Assembly (NCBI GenBank): GCA_963797765.1
Contig: CAWCQU010000003.1
Coordinates: 558,001 to 622,000, forward strand
Length of the DNA stretch: 64,000 nucleotides
Direction: 5' to 3'
Source: JBGPTK01 sp963797765
GTDB taxonomy: Bacteria > Acidobacteriota > Terriglobia > Acidiferrales > UBA7541
Under the pieces are notes generated by a model. The model made no database searches. It was not told the DNA's origin and saw nothing but the letters and a program-made list of their open reading frames with translations. How positions within the stretch are numbered: position 1 is the first letter of the stretch; each line of letters begins with the position of its first letter. The translations under genes were made by a program, and so were the position numbers. Positions 29,875 to 37,756 of the stretch are shown piece by piece.

Positions 29875-30702
29875 TTATTGTTTCACGAGTTCGACGCGGC
29901 GATTCTTCGCTTTGCCGTCGTCGGTGCTATTGTCAGCGACCGGTTTGGTCTGTCCCAGGCCTTTGGCGCTTAGGCGCGATGCCTGAATACCATGAGAAGT
30001 GAGCCAGGAGACGACGGATTGCGCTCGCTTTTCGGAGAGCGCCAAGTTTGCCGCGGCGGCGCCAACGTTGTCTGTGTGTCCTTCGACGCGCAGTTTAAGG
30101 TCGGGATGCTGCTGCATCAGCGTGACGATTTGAGAGAGAATAGCTTCTGAATCGGGCTGGATCGTGGCTTTGCCTGTGTCGAAGTGAATTCCATAGACGG
30201 CAACGTGTCCACTCTTATCCAATTCGTCGGAAAGTGAGGAAGCGTCTGCCGTGACCTCCTGTTCCATGGCTTTTACGGTCACGATGGTCTGTTCGTAGAA
30301 AGAACCTGAGTTTCTGAGCAAATACCAAGTGGAACTTTTGTGGGCGACAATATTCCCGGGCGAGTCCGCGAAATCGATAGTCATCCCGGCAGCTTTGACC
30401 GCTGTTTGCATATTGCGGAACACTTGGATCTCGCTGACTCCGTCGCGATTGTTGTAAGTCCAAGTCCAGACTTCACCCTCCAATACTTTCTGTTTCGCGT
30501 TGCCTTCTTTGTCCTGGCCCATGTCCACGGTCACCTGATCGAATTCCTTGTGATCGCAAACCCCGATAATGCTTCCAGGCATGCGTGTGATGAGAGGGGA
30601 GTCTTTGCAGCCTTCCGTATCGGTGGGCGCGTCTTGAGCCAAAGCGGATTGGCAGGTGGCGAGAATAATAAGATAGAGGCAAAGAACAGTAATCGTTTTC
30701 AT
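29875..30702 (-). CDS. OmpA-family outer-membrane/peptidoglycan-binding protein
   Basis: 275 residues with a signal peptide (ITVLCLYLIILATCQSALA). Residues ~25-165 are a domain of unknown type with C-K-D and I-G-V-C (possible disulfide). The C-terminal OmpA domain reads I-H-F-D-T-G-K-A-T-I-Q-P-D-S, LRVEGHTDNVG, N-x-x-L-S-x-x-R-A-x-x-V, and closes with AKNRRVEL. OmpA domains bind diaminopimelate in peptidoglycan and anchor the outer membrane. The Asp and Arg of the binding site (HTDN, NRRV) are present. It lies among other secreted proteins. Confidence 0.9.
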   Translation of the reverse strand: MKTITVLCLYLIILATCQSALAQDAPTDTEGCKDSPLITRMPGSIIGVCDHKEFDQVTVDMGQDKEGNAKQKVLEGEVWTWTYNNRDGVSEIQVFRNMQTAVKAAGMTIDFADSPGNIVAHKSSTWYLLRNSGSFYEQTIVTVKAMEQEVTADASSLSDELDKSGHVAVYGIHFDTGKATIQPDSEAILSQIVTLMQQHPDLKLRVEGHTDNVGAAAANLALSEKRAQSVVSWLTSHGIQASRLSAKGLGQTKPVADNSTDDGKAKNRRVELVKQ

Positions 30703-30958
30703 CTTTCGGCCCTCACGAGTTCCAGAAAATCAAATGGTATTTTACACAGAAATGCTTCGCAATCCTTCGGTTCTATCGGCAGCGGCGAACCAGGGGGGAG
30801 AGTTTCTTAATTTGAAACGGATTGCGGCAGTTTTTGAGGACCCATCCTTTCGAATTCGGAATGTCTGATAGAATGATCGCGAGTAGCAGGTGCGAGACGG
30901 ACGATCCGGATGAGGCTGTTAACGGCGTTGAAACACTACATTTACCGCGCGTTTACAT

Positions 30959-31729
30959 ATGCCGCCTAAAATGAAAATCAAGAAGATGACGCCTAGCGCA
31001 AGCACTCTTACAGGTTTCGAGGTGACCGAAGGGATTCTGCCGGTGGAATCCGAATCCTCCGGCCGCCCGTATCAGGGGGCGTTGATTGTTGTGGAAGGAA
31101 TCGACGGATCAGGAAAAAGTACGCAGCTTTATCTACTAAAACGGTGGCTGGAGATTGGCGGCTACCGGATCCATTTTACGGAATGGAACTCGTCTCCACT
31201 GGTGAAATCTGCGACGCGGCGCGGGAAACAACGGCGGCTGCTGACTCCCAGCACGTTTTCGCTAATTCACGCGGCGGATTTTGCGGATCGGTGCGAGCGC
31301 CAAATTTTGCCGCTGCTGCACGGCGGCTATTTGGTGCTGGCGGACCGCTATATTTATACGGCATTCGCTCGCGACACCGCTCGCGGATGTTCGCCGCGCT
31401 GGCTGCGAAACCTGTACCGTTTCGCGCCGATTCCCGACATTACGTTTTATTTTCGCGCGCCGCTGGATGTGGCCGTGAATCGCATCGTGGCCGGACGGCC
31501 GAAACTGAAATATTACGAAGCCGGAATGGATCTGAACCTTTCGCTGGATCGCTCGGAAAGTTTTCGCGTATTTCAGGGACGAATCCTGGATCAGTACGAT
31601 CAAATGGTGGAATCGGACCATTTCGTGCTGATGGATGGGACTGTACCGGTGAACAAGCTGCAGAAGCAGATGCGCCAGATCGTGGAATCGCGAGTGGAAT
31701 TGGCGCGGTTCGCGCCAAAGAAATCATGA
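30959..31729 (+). CDS. Thymidylate-kinase-like P-loop kinase, first of tandem pair
   Basis: A 256-residue nucleoside-monophosphate-kinase fold protein. After a basic N-terminal extension of about 40 residues it shows VVEGIDGSGKSTQ (Walker A, Lys 53), a variable substrate region without the usual Tmk F-P-R motif, and the DRY motif at residues 129-131 (VLADRYIYTAFARD). LDVAVNRIVAGRPKLKYYEAG takes the place of the Tmk lid (quoted in parts). It is distinct from the housekeeping tmk at 14276. It is first in a tight operon with a paralogue, Ppx/GppA and SixA. The fold is also that of polyphosphate kinase 2, so a phosphate-transfer role other than dTMP phosphorylation is possible, but this is inference. 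Confidence 0.75.
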   Translation: MPPKMKIKKMTPSASTLTGFEVTEGILPVESESSGRPYQGALIVVEGIDGSGKSTQLYLLKRWLEIGGYRIHFTEWNSSPLVKSATRRGKQRRLLTPSTFSLIHAADFADRCERQILPLLHGGYLVLADRYIYTAFARDTARGCSPRWLRNLYRFAPIPDITFYFRAPLDVAVNRIVAGRPKLKYYEAGMDLNLSLDRSESFRVFQGRILDQYDQMVESDHFVLMDGTVPVNKLQKQMRQIVESRVELARFAPKKS

Positions 31730-32559
31730 AGCGTTCAAAAAAATCCGGCGAGCAATCCGCGGCAACCATTGCGGGCTCCAACGGGAAAGTGGTGAAGCGG
31801 GCGAAGTCCGTGTTGCCCGCTGAGCTTCCTTCGCGCTTTTGTGGAACCCCTCTTCCGGGAGTGAATGAATCCGAGCTGCATGGCACTTTGATTGTATTGG
31901 AAGGGACGGACGGTTCGGGCCGGTCGACGCAGATCGCTTTGCTGACGGAGTGGCTGGAATCGGAAGGATTTGCGGTGCAGACGATGGGGCTGCGGCGGTC
32001 GTCGCTGGTTTCAAAGGACATCGATGTGCTGCTGGCGGAAAACGTGGTGACGCGCTTGACGCTGGCGCTGATGTACGCGACGGATTTTTACGATCAGCTG
32101 GAGCACCGGATACTGCCTGCTCTGCGTTCGGGGATGGTGGTGCTGGCAGACCGCTATTTCTTCACACTGGTGGCGCGCGCGGCGGTGCGCGGGCTGGACG
32201 AGGATTACCTGCATGGAATTTACGAGATGGCAATGCGGCCGGACCTGACTTTTTGGCTGAACGTGAGACCGGAAGTGGCGTTCGACCGTGAATTCAAGAA
32301 ATCGCACAGCATCAGCTACTGGGAAGCGGGCCGGGACATGTCGCTTTCGAACGATCTTTTCCAGTCGTTTATTCGGTACCAGTCGATGGTGAAAAAAGAG
32401 TTCGAGCGCTTGAGCCGGATGCATAATTTTGTGGAGCTGGATGGCAACAATACCGTTTCGACAGTAAATAAAGAATTGAGAAAACAGATAGGAGCTTTGC
32501 TGGGCATCCGCGGCACGCGTTACACTCCGTCGCATTCGCTCGCGCATCTCTGGCGATAG
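31726..32559 (+). CDS. Thymidylate-kinase-like protein with altered Walker A, second of tandem pair
   Basis: A 277-residue paralogue of the preceding protein, starting at an ATG that overlaps the previous stop (ATGA). A charged extension of about 50 residues precedes the P-loop, which reads EGTDGSGRSTQ: Arg 66 stands where the catalytic Lys of Walker A belongs. The DRY motif is kept (VLADRYFFTLVA, residues 142-144). Other shared segments are ALRSGMVVLADRY, TFWLNVRPEVAFDR and SYWEAGRDM. An Arg at this position usually abolishes ATP hydrolysis, so this is probably a pseudo-kinase partner or regulator of the first protein. It is not a frameshift or an obvious error, because the codon is CGG in an intact frame. 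Confidence 0.75.
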   Translation: MKRSKKSGEQSAATIAGSNGKVVKRAKSVLPAELPSRFCGTPLPGVNESELHGTLIVLEGTDGSGRSTQIALLTEWLESEGFAVQTMGLRRSSLVSKDIDVLLAENVVTRLTLALMYATDFYDQLEHRILPALRSGMVVLADRYFFTLVARAAVRGLDEDYLHGIYEMAMRPDLTFWLNVRPEVAFDREFKKSHSISYWEAGRDMSLSNDLFQSFIRYQSMVKKEFERLSRMHNFVELDGNNTVSTVNKELRKQIGALLGIRGTRYTPSHSLAHLWR

Positions 32560-32564
32560 CCACA

Positions 32565-34124
32565 TTGGCCGCCCCCGTTCATCTCGCCGCCATCGATGCC
32601 GGATCGAACGGCATTCGCATGGTGATTGCACGGGCGACTTCCCCGACTGAAATTCAAGAACTGGTGACGGAACGCGCATCGGTCCGGCTGGGCCACAACG
32701 CGTTTACGCGGCGCATACTGGATACCGGTACGCAACGGAAAGCGGCGCGAGTATTCGCGCACTTTCGGGCGATGATGGACCACTATCACGTGGCTGCCTA
32801 TCGTGCGGTGGCCACGAGCGCGGCGAGGGAAGCGCGAAATCGTCATGATCTAATCGAGCGCATCCGAAGAAAGTCCGGGATCGAACTGGATGTGATTTCA
32901 GGAACCGAGGAGGCGCGGTTGGTTCGCGCTGCGGTTCTGTGGGCCGTGGGAAAGGATGTTTCGCCGCGATTGATTCTTGATCTGGGCGGAGGAAGCCTAG
33001 AGCTGAATTTCATGCGCGGCAAAGCGGTGGAACACTCGTTTACCGTCCCGCTGGGCACAGTGCGTTTGATGGAAACGTTTGGGAGCAAGGGAGTGATCGA
33101 TGAAGACACTGCCGAGAAGCTGAGCCTGCACATCTTGTCGGTGCTGCAAACCGTGCTGCCGTCACAACCGGATCTAACGAGCTCGGTAGCCGTGGCGACG
33201 GGCGGAAATCCTGAAACGCTGGCGCGAATCGCTTCCGGTCCACGATTCCATTCCATCGAGACGCTCAATCTTCGATTGCTGCGAGACCGCATGTGGCAGA
33301 TTCTGCGGCTGGACGTGCCGGGACGCATGCGAGTGTTTCGAGTGCGCAAGGATCGCGCTGAAGTGATGGGGATTGCCGCAATCGTCCTAAGCACGGTGGG
33401 CAAATGGCTGAATTTGCGGAATATGCTGGTGCCGGGAGTGGGAGTGCGCGAAGGTGTGCTACTGGACCTGGTGGCGGAGCAATATGCGCCGAATTTTTCG
33501 ACAGACGAGGAAAAAGAACAAGCAAAAGTGAAGGTTTCCGGAGCGCAGTGGTTTGCAAGGCGCCTGGATTACGACGCAAAACATGCCGAGCAGGTGCGGC
33601 GATTGGCACTCTCGCTGTTCGATCAGTTGAATCCACTGCATCGTTTGGGGCCGGAACTGCGGCTGGTTCTGGAATTGGGAGCGGTTCTTCACGATGTTGG
33701 ACACTTTGTTTCCACCAAAGCCCATCACCGGCACGGAGAATACCTGGTTCGGAACGGAGAAATTCCGGGATTAACGGGATGGCGGCGGGACATGGTGGCG
33801 TGCCTGATCCGCTACCATAATCAAAAAGACGAGCCGCAGCCCAATCACAAGCTCTACCAATCGCTGGATGGTGACCGGCGGAAGCAACTGCGCATCTTAA
33901 CTTCGCTGCTCCGGATTGCTGAAAAATTGGAAAGTGACCACGCCCAGGCAGTAGCGAGCGTGAACGTGGAAGTGGACGGGCGGACGGCGCTGTTCCGGTT
34001 GCATCTTCGAAATGGATCTCCGGTGGATTACACCGGATTGGTGCGAAAGGCTTCTTTATTTGAACGGGAATTTCATCTGAAGCCGGTTTTCAGAAGAGCC
34101 CAATGGAAAGTGAGGGTAGCGTAA
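32565..34124 (+). CDS. Ppx/GppA phosphatase with C-terminal HD domain
   Basis: An exopolyphosphatase/guanosine-pentaphosphatase of 519 residues. The actin-like fold shows AAIDAGSNGIRMVI (phosphate-1), DVISGTEEARL, ILDLGGGSLELNF (phosphate-2) and VAVATGGNPETL. It is followed by an HD-type domain with VLHDVGHFVS and KAHHRHGEYL, the metal-binding His-Asp set. It hydrolyses polyphosphate or pppGpp from the end, and so links phosphate storage and stringent response. It starts at TTG 32565, five bases after the second Tmk-like gene, and is followed after four bases by sixA, forming one operon. Confidence 0.9.
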   Translation: MAAPVHLAAIDAGSNGIRMVIARATSPTEIQELVTERASVRLGHNAFTRRILDTGTQRKAARVFAHFRAMMDHYHVAAYRAVATSAAREARNRHDLIERIRRKSGIELDVISGTEEARLVRAAVLWAVGKDVSPRLILDLGGGSLELNFMRGKAVEHSFTVPLGTVRLMETFGSKGVIDEDTAEKLSLHILSVLQTVLPSQPDLTSSVAVATGGNPETLARIASGPRFHSIETLNLRLLRDRMWQILRLDVPGRMRVFRVRKDRAEVMGIAAIVLSTVGKWLNLRNMLVPGVGVREGVLLDLVAEQYAPNFSTDEEKEQAKVKVSGAQWFARRLDYDAKHAEQVRRLALSLFDQLNPLHRLGPELRLVLELGAVLHDVGHFVSTKAHHRHGEYLVRNGEIPGLTGWRRDMVACLIRYHNQKDEPQPNHKLYQSLDGDRRKQLRILTSLLRIAEKLESDHAQAVASVNVEVDGRTALFRLHLRNGSPVDYTGLVRKASLFEREFHLKPVFRRAQWKVRVA

Positions 34125-34128
34125 AATT

Positions 34129-34626
34129 ATGATTGTTTACATTGTCCGCCATGGCACGGCAATCGACCGCACGGACCCCGATGCTCCGCCTGATCCGGAA
34201 CGCCCACTGACCCGGAAAGGAATCGAGAAGACGCGAGCCGCAATGCTCGGGCTGCGCGAACAAAAGATCAAGCCGGATGTGCTGATTACCAGCCCATTTC
34301 TGCGTGCTGCACAAACAGCTGAGATCGCCGCGGAAACTCTTGGATATCCGCGAGAGAAGATTCAAAGGACGAACGGGCTGGCGCCCTCTGCCGAGCCAGC
34401 GGAGATTTGGAAGGAATTATCCAAGCTGAAATCGAAATCGGTGATGTGTTTCGGACATGGCCCGAATGTGGATTTCCTGATCGCGAGTGCGCTGGAATCG
34501 CGAACGGCGGTCACATCGCTAAAGAAGTCGGGCGTGGCGTGTCTGGAGATGACCTCGTTGAGCCCGCCAAAAGGCCAATTATTGTGGTTGTTGCAGCCGA
34601 AGATGTTGCGCAGATTGGGAGACTAG
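34129..34626 (+). CDS. sixA: SixA-type phosphohistidine phosphatase
   Basis: A single-domain histidine phosphatase of 165 residues. The R-H-G motif VYIVRHGTAID gives the catalytic His, R-x-L-T-x-K-G is present at PLTRKGIE, and the second His lies in MCFGHGPNVD. SPFLRAAQTAEI supplies the second Arg. SixA removes phosphate from histidine of phosphotransfer proteins such as HPt domains or NPr, and small members also act on other phosphate esters. It closes the operon with the Tmk-like pair and Ppx/GppA, about 70 bases from the convergent CHAD-HD gene. Confidence 0.9.
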   Translation: MIVYIVRHGTAIDRTDPDAPPDPERPLTRKGIEKTRAAMLGLREQKIKPDVLITSPFLRAAQTAEIAAETLGYPREKIQRTNGLAPSAEPAEIWKELSKLKSKSVMCFGHGPNVDFLIASALESRTAVTSLKKSGVACLEMTSLSPPKGQLLWLLQPKMLRRLGD

Positions 34627-34693
34627 TCACGCAACCCGAGCCAAGTTTCGTGAGCGCAACCGAGACTCGTATACAAGGCGGATTGTGACGAAC

Positions 34694-36176
34694 TCAGGCG
34701 GCGACAGCGGGATGCGGAGCGATTGGCTGGATGACCACGGGCCGACCGGCACAAGTTTCGAGCAATCTTTTTTTCTCCATGACGGGGGTCATCGAAGGCA
34801 ACATCTCCACAGCGCGTCCCTCCACTCGAACGACCAGCGCCTCCTTCAAGTTGGAAACCTGCAGGCGCACGATTTTACCGCTGCGATCAGCGTCGAGACT
34901 ATCCGCGAGCCTTAATAATCCCGCCGAGCCACGAGACTTTCTGTTGCTCCGTGGGAGAGAGCGATCCATAACCTTGATGATCGGATTGTGGCTCGGCTCC
35001 GCGATGATAGCGCGCCACCAATGCAACCCAGCTTATGTCCTCGCCAGTCCAGCCAATCGGCGGTTGCAAGCCGCATATCAGCCGGTAGGAAGACTTGTGA
35101 TGGTTTTTCTCGCCCTCTGATTTGCCCACATCGTGAAGCAGAGCCGCCGCGTCGAGGATTTTTCTAAACCTCAAATCGCTGAATACACCATCAAAACCCG
35201 AGGCGCGGAGAGAATCGAACAGTTGCCGCGAAAGATCGGCTACATGGCATGCGTGACGGATATCCGGATCGAGGAACGAAGCCCAAACTTCGAGTTTGGC
35301 CCTCGCCGCCGATTCAAGACGCTTGCCGGATGGAAGATGTCGGCGCCAAGAACACCAGAGCGAACTGTTTCCGGTCGTATTCTGGTGATACTCCCTGAGG
35401 CGGTCTCGTCGAACTTGTTCGATACGCTCAAACCACGGAAGAAGATGGGCTGCATCGAAAGCGGGTCGAACAGCGCGAAGTGCCATTCGGAGCACATCCA
35501 GATCATGGGCATCACCTAGCGCGTCCTGGAGCTTCTTCAATTCCGGAATCCAGCCGGCCGAGTGCCGCGGAAGGAAATTTTCGGCGGTATAACGGAAGCG
35601 TTTAATTCCGATCCGACAGCGGTGATAGGCCACCCGGCTGCGGGTACGCAAGGCGCGGCGATGCAGGGCATACGCTTTTTCCCACTGTTCCAGAGCGAGG
35701 TGCTGGAAGGCTAAACCTTCGGCGGGTATTCGGTGAGTTCTTTCAGCCAACCGCGATGATCGGCGAAGCCAAAGTTTGGGATCAAACTTATCGAGCGCCT
35801 TTTGCGCCTCGGATTTCGCATCCTGTTCCTGGAGGGAGAGGATTTCGAGCATCCTTATTTGGACAGCATCTTTCTCGTCGCCGAGCTTCCTGACCCATTC
35901 CGCCAGGACTTGCGAATCTCGCAGATCTCCGAGACTCTTGAAAAGCTTCTTGTTTGATTTATCGAGTTTTCGCCAGGCTGGATGCGGATCGAGATGCTTC
36001 ATCCCCCTGGCAATCGAGCGACAACGACGAAGAGCGACGCGTAAATCGTGCACCACATCCGGATCGATGGATTTGCGTGCGCGGCTGTATTCCTTCAGGA
36101 CGCGGTCCGACCAGAAGTCCAACCCTTGTTTCTGTTTCTCGCGATTTGGAACCCTAATAACCGGCTGAGATGCCAT
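34694..36176 (-). CDS. CHAD-HD fusion protein (frameshift near 34924)
   Basis: A cytoplasmic protein of about 490 residues. The N-terminal CHAD domain (about 20-270) shows the paired conserved patterns VHDLRVALRRCRSIAR and RIGIKRFRYTAENF with many basic residues. The C-terminal HD domain shows ALLHDVGKSEGEKNHHKSS and LVARYHRG. CHAD domains are known to bind inorganic polyphosphate. The HD part resembles that of the Ppx/GppA protein on the opposite strand. The as-read frame ends at 34899 in a short odd tail (IIKARG). If one base is removed around 34921-34927 the frame continues into LLRLADSLDADRSGKIVRLQVSNL, quoted in parts as L-R-L-A-D-S-L-D and beyond, which is an expected HD tail. ATG 36176 is taken as the start. 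Confidence 0.85.
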
Positions 36177-36188
36177 AACAACGCTCAA

Positions 36189-36537
36189 GTTGAGGAATGC
36201 AGCAGGTGGCTGTTCGTCTCACGCGCGGGGCGAAAAATATCGCTCTGAGTTACGCATTGAAAGGAAGCAAACGGCGATCTGGATTCCTCATAATATAAAA
36301 GTTAAAAAAACGGAAGGCCCACCGGCAAAGGTGGGCCTTCGGGGGGAGAAAAGCTCCCGGCCAATGCGCGGATGGCTCAAGAACTCTTTCCTCGAGGGCA
36401 GTCTAGAAGAGCCGCACAAATGAAGTCAAGCCGGAAAAGCGGATCGGTGGAAATCTTTAAGTACTGTATCTATAGGGAGATACGGCAGAAATGAGGGAGG
36501 GGAAGGCAGTTGGTGGAAAATCATACAGGTCAGCAAA
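36189..36537. other. Intergenic region between CHAD-HD and DUF6599 genes
   Basis: About 350 bases with no gene: the promoter side of the CHAD-HD gene, a strong terminator (36304-36340), and a 6-bp inverted repeat GTATCT...AGATAC at 36466-36483 of unknown meaning. Confidence 0.5.
36304..36340 (-). terminator. Rho-independent terminator after the DUF6599 gene
   Basis: An 11-bp perfect stem (GAAGGCCCACC with GGTGGGCCTTC, loop GGCAAA) is followed on the minus strand by seven T. It ends the transcript of the gene at 36538-37668, and separates it from CHAD-HD in the same direction. Confidence 0.88.
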
Positions 36538-37668
36538 TCAGTAAAAGTCCTTTGCTTCTATTGGTTTACTGGAGATTCCCAGCTGAAGGATTTCAACGTC
36601 GGCATCGCGATCGAATATCTTTCCCGGCAGCAGACGCTTGATGGCCAGACGGAATCCTCCGAAGGCAAGGCTCGAGACTATGGCGAAAAGACAAAGAATT
36701 CCAGTGCCGACGAAGATACCGACAAGAATTGTCGGCCAGCCCGGCTGGTTCAAATTGGCACCCGGTTCATTCCACGTTACATCCGACTCGTAGCCGATAT
36801 TTTGAAGCAGTGTATCGGCAGATGCTTTCGAATGTCCCAGCGGCACGAAGACAAGCAGGGTACTCATCTTGCGGTAGTAGAGCACCGGGCGCGAAGCGTC
36901 TGGTTGTGCGGAGGGTTGGCTGTCATCGCCGATTAACTGAAACCGCCCTTCCATATTTTTCAGTTGAGACGACGCCACCTGCGGCGTGGGAAATTCGGCG
37001 AGAAGCAGAGTTTCTTCCTGGCCTTTTACGCGATAGCGGGCCAATTCGACTTCGGCCCCGTTTGAGAATCCAATCCAATCATCGGTTGCGATGGGAAGAA
37101 ACTGACTGAGCGCAAGCGGACCGAGCACGTACCGGTCCGATCGCTGGACAATGCCACTGGCTGGCAGATACCTGTAAAGGCTGGGATAAGCCATTGATCC
37201 CGATTTCGCTTGTAGTTGCGCCACCAGCGTCTTCAAGCCCGATTGAGCAGACCGGAGGTCACTGCCAGAAATATCCAGGACCAATTCGCCTAGGAGGATA
37301 AGAGCATGATCGTGCGACATGGAAGAGTGGGGCGAAAAATCCGCGCGGGGCATGTCGGAAGTACGAAGGTAAGAATAGGCTCCGTAGGCTCCGGTGGCAT
37401 CCTTAGCGTGATACAGAGTGACGACCAAGTTTGATTTATCGTTGGAATAAGAGACTTGCTCAGCGGTGCTTACCCCGTATTCGTGGAGTATCGGAGCAAC
37501 CTGGGGAGCAAACTGCTCGACGGCGGCAGCGGAATGCAGCAATTGGACGGGGGTGGCTTGCCAATCGATGAACTGCATAGGGAGAATGGTCTGCCCGAAC
37601 ACCGATAGCGGTGAGAGCACGACGATAAACACAATAGGAATTAGAGAACGCCTCAGCATGGTCATCAA
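36538..37668 (-). CDS. DUF6599-type exported membrane-anchored protein
   Basis: A 376-residue protein of a family that I recognise as common in Acidobacteriota and often labelled DUF6599. It has a signal peptide (SLIPIVFIVVLSPLSVFG), a long extracytoplasmic region (residues 25-320), and one transmembrane helix near residues 325-350 (TILVGIFVGTGILCLFAIVSSLAF), followed by a basic cytoplasmic tail. The extracytoplasmic part carries a repeated beta pattern and a segment YLPASGIVQRSDRYVLGPLAL that is typical of the family (quoted in part). No enzymatic motif is visible. It has its own terminator. Several Met codons near the start make the exact initiation uncertain by a few residues. Confidence 0.7.
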   Translation of the reverse strand: MMTMLRRSLIPIVFIVVLSPLSVFGQTILPMQFIDWQATPVQLLHSAAAVEQFAPQVAPILHEYGVSTAEQVSYSNDKSNLVVTLYHAKDATGAYGAYSYLRTSDMPRADFSPHSSMSHDHALILLGELVLDISGSDLRSAQSGLKTLVAQLQAKSGSMAYPSLYRYLPASGIVQRSDRYVLGPLALSQFLPIATDDWIGFSNGAEVELARYRVKGQEETLLLAEFPTPQVASSQLKNMEGRFQLIGDDSQPSAQPDASRPVLYYRKMSTLLVFVPLGHSKASADTLLQNIGYESDVTWNEPGANLNQPGWPTILVGIFVGTGILCLFAIVSSLAFGGFRLAIKRLLPGKIFDRDADVEILQLGISSKPIEAKDFY

Positions 37669-37756
37669 TGGATTAGACGCCGAAATTGTACTTTGGGTTC
37701 CGATTCTGGGCCAGTAGAAGATTTTTTAAGGTATGGGCAGGCAATGCGGAATCTTC

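Noticed and set aside
36466..36483. GTATCT...AGATAC inverted repeat as an operator
   Set aside because: It lies downstream of a stop codon rather than upstream of a start; too short to be convincing alone.
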